This document shows, piece by piece, positions 9,697 to 17,808 of a stretch of 64,000 nucleotides of DNA. The notes under the pieces are model-generated. The model did no database searches and was not told where the DNA came from. It saw only the letters and a program-made list of their open reading frames with translations. The translations under genes were made by a program, and so were the position numbers. Each line of letters begins with the position of its first letter. Within the stretch, counting starts at the first letter, position 1. Source of the stretch: Pseudoalteromonas lipolytica (GTDB lineage: Bacteria; Pseudomonadota; Gammaproteobacteria; Enterobacterales; Alteromonadaceae); the NCBI RefSeq assembly GCF_900116435.1, contig NZ_FPAZ01000001.1, positions 289,548-353,547 on the forward strand, read 5' to 3'.

Positions 9697-9801
9697 TATT
9701 GATATCACTTATGCTGATTATTTTAGTTGCCGTGTTTACACACAATAGCAAGCACGCTTTAATTTAGGTAATTAATAAAGATAATAAATAAGATTGATCA
9801 G

Positions 9802-10749
9802 ATGAATATTAGGCATGTCGACCTAAATCTATTGGTGTATTTAAATGTACTGATAGATGAGCAAAATGTATCAAAAGCAGCCAATAAACTTGCCTTAACG
9901 CAGCCTGCGATGAGCAATGCATTAAAACGGTTACGTGATTTATTTGACGATCCCTTGCTCGTTCGAGCCGCTGGCACAATGACACCCACAGCCAAAGCGC
10001 TGAGTCTCAAGCCTGAAATTGAAGCACTGCTAAAAATGGCCGAAGAAATAACGCAACCAAGTGAACTGTTTGACCCAAGCACTGCAAATATAACGTTTCG
10101 GATCATGGCAAATGATTATCTAGAATCAACCTTAATAGCCCCTTTTATCACCCAACAACTGGCGAAAAGCCCCGGCCTTAATTTTGATATTTTGAGTCCA
10201 AGCGACGTCAACTTACAAGATATGGAAAAGGGCACAATCGATTTAGCTATAAACCGCTTTAATGGTTTACCCCGTTCATTTCACCAAGCCAGTGTCTGGC
10301 GCGATAACTATTGCTGCTTAAGTCACCCTGACAATCCTTATCTACAACAGCAAACGCTTGAGAACTACCTTGCAAAAGAGCATATTTGGGTAAATAGGGC
10401 TGGCTGGGGGGTTGAAGCAGCGGTGACTAATAAATCCGGAAGTCAAAAATTAGGCTGGGTAGATGAAGCATTATGGCAGCTCGAACAAACGCGTAATATT
10501 CGTGTATTCACTCGCCATTACATGGTCGCAAGCTTGCTCTGCCAATCGCCTAAATTGATAGCCACGCTGCCTCGTCGTCAAGCGATGTTGCTCGCAAAAC
10601 ACACCGATTTAGTCATAAGTCCAGTGCCATTTCAAATTGTTCCCATTGAAGTAAAAATGCTGTGGAGTCCATTATTACACCATGCAAACCCGCACCAATG
10701 GCTGCGTCGAGAACTATTAGCTTTTGCAAATACAGTGGCCGACAGGTAA
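9802..10749 (+). CDS. LysR-family transcriptional regulator
   Basis: A 315-aa regulator. The N-terminal winged HTH begins HVDLNLLVYLNVLIDEQNVS and contains ALTQPAMSNALKRLRDLFDDP; this is the NodD/LinR-like branch of LysR proteins. The C-terminal periplasmic-binding-like effector domain is complete. It is divergent from aceK with only ~105 bp between the starts, so it may control aceK, the downstream 147-aa gene, or icd; that is inference. Confidence 0.88.
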   Translation: MNIRHVDLNLLVYLNVLIDEQNVSKAANKLALTQPAMSNALKRLRDLFDDPLLVRAAGTMTPTAKALSLKPEIEALLKMAEEITQPSELFDPSTANITFRIMANDYLESTLIAPFITQQLAKSPGLNFDILSPSDVNLQDMEKGTIDLAINRFNGLPRSFHQASVWRDNYCCLSHPDNPYLQQQTLENYLAKEHIWVNRAGWGVEAAVTNKSGSQKLGWVDEALWQLEQTRNIRVFTRHYMVASLLCQSPKLIATLPRRQAMLLAKHTDLVISPVPFQIVPIEVKMLWSPLLHHANPHQWLRRELLAFANTVADR

Positions 10750-10759
10750 CAAATTAACA

Positions 10760-10778
10760 ATATTGATAAAATCAATAT
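10760..10778. promoter_or_regulatory. Palindrome ATATTGAT-aaa-ATCAATAT
   Basis: Perfect 8-bp inverted repeat with a 3-bp spacer, between the LysR gene and the 147-aa gene. The symmetry and AT-richness fit an operator better than a terminator, since no T-run follows. Confidence 0.35.
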
Positions 10779-10859
10779 CAGTTATTGAAAACAACAATTT
10801 CATTAATAATGAGTGTCAGGCTAGAGTGAAGTTAAGCACATAAACAAAGAGAACTTGAT

Positions 10860-11303
10860 ATGGAAACTTCAGCACAATTCACTCAACAAGACGGCCTTTA
10901 CATTAATGGTCAATTACATACTCTTATTGAACAGCAACTTTGTAAAAAAAGCGAAATTGCGTGTGACGAGATATACCAGATTCTTGCAACACTGGTTGAT
11001 GAATTTGGGTGTCAGTGTCGTAAAACGAAACACCAAGCAGATGATGTTTTACCAACCGAAACACTGTTAACTGCCTACAGCTCTGTACGCACTCATCCAC
11101 ATTGTCATGTAGATGCTCAAACGACGCCGGCGGTACTTGATGAGTATTGCTGCCAAGTACCGGCTATTTTAGTAGTTGCTCTTATGGATACGCTAACAGG
11201 TATTACAAGCGACGAGCCTGGTGCAAAGCACATTTACCAACGTGCCGCAGCACTGACAGGTAAACCATGCGTCTACGCCATTAATAGCGCACACGCTGCT
11301 TAA
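10860..11303 (+). CDS. Hypothetical cysteine-rich protein
   Basis: A 147-aa protein I do not recognise. It has no signal peptide or membrane segment. It contains several cysteines (CQC around residue 51-53, CHV, CC in the DEYCCQVPA segment) and two predicted helical halves; the C-terminal half VPAILVVALMDTLTGI is hydrophobic. An AGAG-type ribosome site precedes ATG 10860. It converges with icd, whose end is only 8 bp away, and lies downstream of the LysR gene. Confidence 0.55.
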   Translation: METSAQFTQQDGLYINGQLHTLIEQQLCKKSEIACDEIYQILATLVDEFGCQCRKTKHQADDVLPTETLLTAYSSVRTHPHCHVDAQTTPAVLDEYCCQVPAILVVALMDTLTGITSDEPGAKHIYQRAAALTGKPCVYAINSAHAA

Positions 11304-11311
11304 TATGCGCA

Positions 11312-12577
11312 TTACTTTGAGTTACTTATTCGAGCGATGATGCTTTTTGCAAAATCACTGCAATTAAGCATCGTCGCACCGGTGACATAGTCAGCCAAAT
11401 CAAAGGTAAGCTCTTTTGCCAATAATGTTTCTTCCAGAGCTGACTCAATTTTTTGTGCAGCCTCCTGCCACCCCATAAAACGCAGCATCATTACTGCACT
11501 TAAAATACTACTGCTTGGGTTCGCCGTGTTTTCACCCGCTATCCGGTTAAAAGTGCCATGTGTTGGCTCAAAAAAAGCCACCTCATTATTTAAATTTGCT
11601 GCTGGCATTATACCAACGCCACCGACTTGTGCAGTCAACATATCGGCCAAATAATCACCATTTTGATTGGTGGTTACGACTACATCAAATTGTTCTGGTG
11701 TAAGCAACGCCTGCTGAAGCATATTATCGGCAATCACTTCTTTAATGACTAAATCGTCCTGATTGTCACGCTTTACTAGCAACCAACGGCCATTCTCATG
11801 GGCAACAGCATTAAACTCTTGCTCTGCAACCGCAAAGGCCCAGCGTTTAAACGCCCCTTCTGTAAACTTTAATACATTCCCTTTATGCACCACAGTTAAA
11901 GATTTACTTTGTTGTTTTAGTGCATAATTGAGTGCATATCGCATCAAACGCTCGGCCGCTTCTTTTGAACTATTTTTAATGCCAAGCCCACACTGGGTAT
12001 CAAAACGTAATCGTGTCACCCCCATTTCTTGACATAAAAAGTCGAGCATTCGCTCGTTGTCAATACTGCCAGCTTGCCATTCAATACCCGAGTAAACATC
12101 TTCTGAACTGTCGCGAATAACGGTTATGTGGGTTTTTTCAGGCTCTTTTAATGGTGAGGGTAAATGCGGATAACTGCGGATAGGCCGCATATTAACGAAT
12201 AAATCCATTTCATGGCGAAGTGCGACGTTCAAAGAACGAAAGCCCCCACCCAAAGGAGTGGTTAGAGGACCTTTTATGGCAATTTTAAATTGCCTTACGG
12301 CATGGAGTGTTTCTTGTGGAAACCAATCTCCGTCGTAGAGTGCGGCCGCTTTTTCACCGTTAAACACTTCCATCCAGTGAATCCGACGCTCTCCTTGATA
12401 AGCCGCCTCAATAGCAGAATCAACGATACTTCGCATAACGGGGCTAATATCTTGCCCAACACCATCCCCTTCAATGTAAGCGATTACTGGATTGTCAGGA
12501 ATACACCACTGGCCATTTTTATCGATGGTGATTTGTTCACCCTGCTCTGGCACTGAAATATGTTGATACTGCATCAT
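11312..12577 (-). CDS. icd: Isocitrate dehydrogenase, homodimeric type (cofactor preference uncertain)
   Basis: Oxidative decarboxylation of isocitrate to 2-oxoglutarate in the TCA cycle. It aligns along its whole 421 aa with E. coli Icd. The AceK target serine is kept (Ser115, in GGGFRSLNVAL), as are the catalytic Tyr of SEDVYSGIEW (Tyr162) and the Lys of VVHKGN (Lys232). The residues that read the 2'-phosphate of NADP are changed in my hand alignment: E. coli K344/Y345/V351/Y391/R395 become R345/I346/A352/F392/D396. Several of these are the NAD-type residues, so the enzyme may use NAD or both cofactors. The start could be Met1 or Met2. Confidence 0.93.
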   Translation of the reverse strand: MMQYQHISVPEQGEQITIDKNGQWCIPDNPVIAYIEGDGVGQDISPVMRSIVDSAIEAAYQGERRIHWMEVFNGEKAAALYDGDWFPQETLHAVRQFKIAIKGPLTTPLGGGFRSLNVALRHEMDLFVNMRPIRSYPHLPSPLKEPEKTHITVIRDSSEDVYSGIEWQAGSIDNERMLDFLCQEMGVTRLRFDTQCGLGIKNSSKEAAERLMRYALNYALKQQSKSLTVVHKGNVLKFTEGAFKRWAFAVAEQEFNAVAHENGRWLLVKRDNQDDLVIKEVIADNMLQQALLTPEQFDVVVTTNQNGDYLADMLTAQVGGVGIMPAANLNNEVAFFEPTHGTFNRIAGENTANPSSSILSAVMMLRFMGWQEAAQKIESALEETLLAKELTFDLADYVTGATMLNCSDFAKSIIARISNSK

Positions 12578-12683
12578 AACGTTTTAGCAACTAGTCGGTT
12601 GAATATGCTTTGTGAGTATCTATTAATACCAAGATTTGTCTGCACTGTCTGCGTATGTATGGAAATACCCATTATTCAAATCA

Positions 12684-15365
12684 TTAATGACACACTTTGT
12701 CTATTTCGTCTTCCATGGCCTTGAATAGCGAGGCAAACAACTGCGTGTCTAGCGTTACGGTGTCATTTTTTAATGCACTATCAACAGCAAGTGCTTTGAT
12801 ATAAAGCGTCTCACACTCAAACATGTTGGCTGCGCCCTTTAACATGTGCACATTTCGACTTAAGCCTTCGATATCCATTTTTTTATATTGCGTACGCATA
12901 TCGGCATATTGATTTTTAAGTCCTTTGATATAGTCATCCTTAAGCAGTTGGAATTCGTGTTCAGGTAGCTTTATATCAGCCAACTCATCGCAGTCTAGGT
13001 AACTGGCAATTTTATGACTAAATGCATTACGGTCTATGGGCTTTGCAATTAAATCGGTGAAACCTTGGTTCATGTAACGCTCTACCTCATGCTTCATCGT
13101 GTTCGCGGTTAAAGCAATAATGGGCACCGAGATCCCCGTCGCATGCATCATTTTCAGTGCTTCTTGACCATCCATAATTGGCATTTGAATATCAAGTAAT
13201 ATTAGGTCAAATGTGTTCTCAAGCGTTTGCTGCACGGCATCTTTACCGTTTTCAACCGTTGTGACTGTTAGCCCCATACGCTCTAAAATACGTGCAAATA
13301 AACGTCTGTTGTCAGGGTGATCTTCAGCGAGTAACACCCGACCTTTTAAATTTTCTGGCGCATCAAGTTTACTAAACGGAGAGGTTTCGACTAATCTAAC
13401 TTCACTCATATCATTGAGCCAACGCGTATTGTCTGTTGTGTACACAGCGATTGTTAAAGTAAACTCACTACCTGAGCCAACGTAACTTTTTACACTGATA
13501 TCACCATCCAGTTTTAGCGCTAAACTTTTAGAAATATTAAGACCCAAACCTGTGCCACCATACTGACGAGAAATACTCGAATCCGCTTGGTAAAAGGCAC
13601 TGAATAACGACTTTTGTTCAGAATCTGTCATGCCAATACCGGTGTCTTTCACACTGATCGCTAAGGTATTATTCTCACAACTCACCGTAAGCGTTATTCG
13701 CCCAACCTGAGTAAATTTTAGTGCATTGGTCGTCAAGTTTAATAATATTTGCCTTAATCGGCTAGGATCGGTCACGATGTAATCAGGCAGAGGGAATTGA
13801 TAATCAACGCTAAATTTTAAGCCTTTATCACGTATTTGCTTACCAATAAGTGATTCAATATTCGCTATCGTGGCAAATAAATCGGTTTCAATTAGATCAA
13901 TTTCAAGCTTATTCGCCTCTATTTTCGACATATCCAAAATATCATTAATAAGGCCGAGTACATGGCGACTATTTTGTAAAATGACACCGATGCCATGATT
14001 TCGTTCATGAGGCTTAATATCACCAAGCATAATGCCATCAGCATAGCCAATAATCGACGTCATGGGTGTGCGTATTTCGTGGCTAATATTGGCTAAGAAG
14101 CGACTTTTAGCTTCATTTGCGTCTCGTAATTCATCGGCTAATTCTTCAAGTTCAAGTGTTCTTAACTGTACTTTTTGCTCGAGATTTTTATTAAGCTCAA
14201 CATTATCCTCATGCAACAACCTAAATTTATCAGCGACAGCAAACGCTAGTAGCATAGCATCCATCGCGGTGCCAATCAGTCCTAATAAATATAAATTCAT
14301 CGACGTGGCAGGCAATAATCCTAAGTTTGTAAGATTACCCACCATGTTAGGCACCATCATGGCAACATAGGCCAGTACAAAATAACGTGCAGGTTTGAAG
14401 CCAATCAACATACAACGTACACCGATATACAAGCCTAAACACAAAGCGACACCCGTTACTAATGTTGACCAATAAAAACCAAAGCTAGGCCACACAACAC
14501 AAAATGGGATCCCCAATGTTGCGATAACCCCGACAGTCAGAGACAGCTGCGATAATTTCGGAAACGTTTCCTTTAACTTAAGGAGATTATTGTAAAATAA
14601 AATGTTGGTCAGTGGCGTGAGTGCAAAACCTAGCCAATGTAAGTGCGGGTTATAATACCCAAACAATTGATCCGAAATATGAAAGAAATGACTCCATGCG
14701 AACACCCACGAAGCGGTGAATAAAGCATAATATAAATGCGTGACGTCTTTAGACACTAAATAAATTAACAGGTTATACAAACCAAGCGCTATACCGACCC
14801 CAAAACACAGCATGATGATTACATTTTCGAGCGTGATAATTTCGAAATAATCTTGATACGGCGTTAAGATTAACTTTGCAGGAGTATAAAAATAATCGCT
14901 TTCAAAATGTGTGATCAACGTATAGCGCTTGCCTTTTTCAAGGTTTAGGCGGTTTCCATAGTGAAATGCAAATTGGTTTTTTTCGACGCCACCTGTCACA
15001 AAACTTCGTACAGGTTGAGAAACATCGGTTAGGTCATAAATCCGACTTTCTATTTTTGAAACCAAGGTATTGTAGGGGTACAGGACAAGGTCTTCGATAT
15101 CACTTTGATTTTCTATATCGACAATCAACCAGTAACCGCCCCCAATCGAACTGATACGTGATTGTGGCCTTTTTGTGGCACGCCAGCGTTTAATATCAGC
15201 CGCAGATTGAGGAAATCGATTGTCTCTCGCAGCTAATATTTGCCCGACATCATGTAGGTTCTGCTCAAAAGATGCGTCTGTATATATAAACGCTTGTTCG
15301 GCGCACACTGAATATGTTGAATAAAATAGAAAAAGCAAACTGCCTAAGAATAGCTTTAACCGCAT
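12684..15365 (-). CDS. Hybrid sensor histidine kinase (7TMR-DISM, HisKA, HATPase, REC, Hpt)
   Basis: An 893-aa inner-membrane hybrid kinase. In order: signal peptide (1-22), periplasmic 7TMR-DISMED2 beta domain (~25-165), seven transmembrane helices (~180-380), coiled coil, HisKA with phospho-accepting His429 (NISHEIRTPM), HATPase with GTGLGLNISK, receiver domain with Asp725 (LLDIQMPIMDG), and Hpt with His840 (NVHMLKGAA). The DISMED2 domain often senses carbohydrate-like ligands. The start is 36 bp after the TonB-receptor stop, so the two are probably co-transcribed. No partner response regulator is adjacent. Confidence 0.93.
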   Translation of the reverse strand: MRLKLFLGSLLFLFYSTYSVCAEQAFIYTDASFEQNLHDVGQILAARDNRFPQSAADIKRWRATKRPQSRISSIGGGYWLIVDIENQSDIEDLVLYPYNTLVSKIESRIYDLTDVSQPVRSFVTGGVEKNQFAFHYGNRLNLEKGKRYTLITHFESDYFYTPAKLILTPYQDYFEIITLENVIIMLCFGVGIALGLYNLLIYLVSKDVTHLYYALFTASWVFAWSHFFHISDQLFGYYNPHLHWLGFALTPLTNILFYNNLLKLKETFPKLSQLSLTVGVIATLGIPFCVVWPSFGFYWSTLVTGVALCLGLYIGVRCMLIGFKPARYFVLAYVAMMVPNMVGNLTNLGLLPATSMNLYLLGLIGTAMDAMLLAFAVADKFRLLHEDNVELNKNLEQKVQLRTLELEELADELRDANEAKSRFLANISHEIRTPMTSIIGYADGIMLGDIKPHERNHGIGVILQNSRHVLGLINDILDMSKIEANKLEIDLIETDLFATIANIESLIGKQIRDKGLKFSVDYQFPLPDYIVTDPSRLRQILLNLTTNALKFTQVGRITLTVSCENNTLAISVKDTGIGMTDSEQKSLFSAFYQADSSISRQYGGTGLGLNISKSLALKLDGDISVKSYVGSGSEFTLTIAVYTTDNTRWLNDMSEVRLVETSPFSKLDAPENLKGRVLLAEDHPDNRRLFARILERMGLTVTTVENGKDAVQQTLENTFDLILLDIQMPIMDGQEALKMMHATGISVPIIALTANTMKHEVERYMNQGFTDLIAKPIDRNAFSHKIASYLDCDELADIKLPEHEFQLLKDDYIKGLKNQYADMRTQYKKMDIEGLSRNVHMLKGAANMFECETLYIKALAVDSALKNDTVTLDTQLFASLFKAMEDEIDKVCH

Positions 15366-15400
15366 TCACAGCGCCCCTAATAAACAAAAGTCATAAATCA

Positions 15401-17665
15401 TCAAAATTGAAAAGCCACATCAAAGCCATAACGTCGCCCTTCTCCTTTAAAGTCTTCTAACATACCCAGAAATGAGCTCAAATCGAATTTTAACTGACTG
15501 TACTCTGTATCAAATAGATTTTTTCCCCATAATATAAACGACCAGTTATCTACATCATATTTAAAGTGTGCATTAACAAGGCTGTAGCTTTCTTGACGGG
15601 CGTACGGGTTCATATTTTGATCAAAGTAAAATGCTGACTGATAGTCAACCATCACATTGGCTGAAAACGGGTTATTCATTAACCGCGTATCATACTGCAA
15701 CCCTGCCGATACATCCCATTTTGAAGTAAAAGGTAATTGATTATCGGTGATACTATTACCCAATGGATCGACATACTCTTCGTACTCGGCATGAGGAATA
15801 TAGCCCACTGATAACTGCATAGCGAGTTGTTGGGTGGGCTGATAATTTATTTCACTTTCGAGACCATAAATTATAGAGTCGGCTACATTTTCAAGCAATT
15901 GAACAGGCGGCATTTGCGGTGTTTCAGAGGCTTGATTCATAAACACTTGCTGGTCATTATAATCATAATAAAACGCAGCCCAGCTCATTCGTAACCGTTG
16001 TTCCGGCCAATACGTTTTCAGGCCAACCTCATGGGCATTTAAACGCTCCTTGCCGTAATCAGCTAAGATTGCTTGTTCTTCAGATGATAAAAAGCCGCCA
16101 TTATACCCGCCACTTTTGCTGCCATTAGCAAAACGATAATACAGGTTCGCTGTGTCAGAATACGTATAATTGAGAGCAAACTGACCGGTAATGCCATTAT
16201 CGGATTGCTTATCAGAAACCGTGTAAAATGGCACTAAAACCCCTGCTAAATCATTGGGGTTGACTACCACATTTAAGGTTGATGTAGAGCTGTATTCAAG
16301 TGATTCATAATCGTAACGTAGACCCGCAGTGAGCAACCAACGCGTGGCTAATGGCACTTCAATTTGGCTAAATAGCGCTACGTTTTGTGTATCGATATGA
16401 TTATCGTAATAAAATGTGGCCGTTAAATCTGCAGGCAAAATACCACGAAAGTCGCGTAAAATATCATTGATGTTATCTTGCTTAATCGTTTCATCAGCAA
16501 AATACACCCCACTGGTCAGCGTGTAATGAGTAAATTCATTAAGGACCCTAAACTCTTGACTGAATAAATGGGTGTCTAAACCTAACACTCCTTCGCACAA
16601 CCTAGCTGGTGAGCCATCGCAATTAAATGCATGGCTTCGCTCTAAATTATTAAAACTACTTACGGAGGTCACCGTTGTGTTATCACTCGACTGCCAATTT
16701 AATTCGCCGATAAAGCCATAGCCGTCTGATTTATGCGGTGAGTCATTATTAACACTCACAGTAAAAAAGTCGTCACTCCCATCGTTAAACCCAAAGCTAT
16801 CAAAGCACCGTGTTGAACCCGCATCGGCTGGCGAACATAATTCACCCGTTAATGGGTTTGCTATAATACCGATACTCCCCACTGGCTGCGAAATGCCATC
16901 CCAATCTTCAATATGTGCTTGCAGGTAAAGCTCTACGTTATCCCATTGACTTAACAGTGACAGCCGTGCATTTTTTTGCTCCATGCCCGCGGTCGGTGAT
17001 GCAGAAAAATTATTTTGTGTCGAATAGTCATAATCTTGATAATTGAATGCTAACCGCATCGCCGTTTCATCGCCCAGCGGTTGGTTCCACATCCCCTCTA
17101 AGCTACTGGCGTTATTGTTGGCAATACCCAGTGTTAACGACCCTGCTTGCTCAAACTCAGGCCTATTTGTGCGGATTAAAATTGCCCCACCGGTTGAGTT
17201 TCGACCAAATAACGTGCCTTGCGGGCCACGCAAAATATCAACATGCTCTACGTCATACAGGTTAATAATTTGGTTATTTGCCGAACCAACCGCCACGCCA
17301 TCAAGGTACATAGCTACAGGCGATGTATTCGCAGTATTATAATCAAGTAAGCCAATTCCCCGAATACTGACGGCGGGAGGTGTGCCCTCGGCCGCGTTTT
17401 GCGTTATTTTCACGTTCGGTGCAAATAACCCTATTTCGGTTGAATCTTTAAAATGCTGCGTTTTTAAAAGTTCGCCATTCACTTGGCTTACCGCAACACT
17501 GACGTCTTGAATTGATTGCGGACGCTTCTGTGCATAGACACTAATAACTTCCATGTCCTTTTCAGCCTCTGTATTTTGCGCTGAGGCATTACCCATGACA
17601 CATGCCGCTAAGCAGCTACTCGCAAGCATAGTGAGTTTAGGATTGAATTGATAAGGACGTTTCAT
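15401..17665 (-). CDS. TonB-dependent receptor
   Basis: A 754-aa outer-membrane receptor. Signal peptide of ~29 residues, TonB-box-like EVISVYAQKRPQSIQDVSVA, plug domain with LRGPQGTLFGRNSTGGAI, then a 22-strand-type barrel ending in an aromatic C terminus (FDVAFQF). The QKRPQSIQDVPVA-type start is typical of the large sugar/siderophore-like group in Alteromonadales, so the substrate cannot be named. It lies directly upstream of the hybrid kinase and downstream of the FAD oxidoreductase gene cluster on the same strand. Confidence 0.92.
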   Translation of the reverse strand: MKRPYQFNPKLTMLASSCLAACVMGNASAQNTEAEKDMEVISVYAQKRPQSIQDVSVAVSQVNGELLKTQHFKDSTEIGLFAPNVKITQNAAEGTPPAVSIRGIGLLDYNTANTSPVAMYLDGVAVGSANNQIINLYDVEHVDILRGPQGTLFGRNSTGGAILIRTNRPEFEQAGSLTLGIANNNASSLEGMWNQPLGDETAMRLAFNYQDYDYSTQNNFSASPTAGMEQKNARLSLLSQWDNVELYLQAHIEDWDGISQPVGSIGIIANPLTGELCSPADAGSTRCFDSFGFNDGSDDFFTVSVNNDSPHKSDGYGFIGELNWQSSDNTTVTSVSSFNNLERSHAFNCDGSPARLCEGVLGLDTHLFSQEFRVLNEFTHYTLTSGVYFADETIKQDNINDILRDFRGILPADLTATFYYDNHIDTQNVALFSQIEVPLATRWLLTAGLRYDYESLEYSSTSTLNVVVNPNDLAGVLVPFYTVSDKQSDNGITGQFALNYTYSDTANLYYRFANGSKSGGYNGGFLSSEEQAILADYGKERLNAHEVGLKTYWPEQRLRMSWAAFYYDYNDQQVFMNQASETPQMPPVQLLENVADSIIYGLESEINYQPTQQLAMQLSVGYIPHAEYEEYVDPLGNSITDNQLPFTSKWDVSAGLQYDTRLMNNPFSANVMVDYQSAFYFDQNMNPYARQESYSLVNAHFKYDVDNWSFILWGKNLFDTEYSQLKFDLSSFLGMLEDFKGEGRRYGFDVAFQF

Positions 17666-17808
17666 TCGTTTTTAGACCTTAAAAAGAGGGACGTATGTTA
17701 AATTATTGTAATTTCCAGTAAGTATAGACCAAACAACGCTGTAAAGTCGCATAAAAAGCAGAGGGTTAACGGCTTTTATGCCACATTAAAGTCGCTGTTG
17801 ACTAAACA

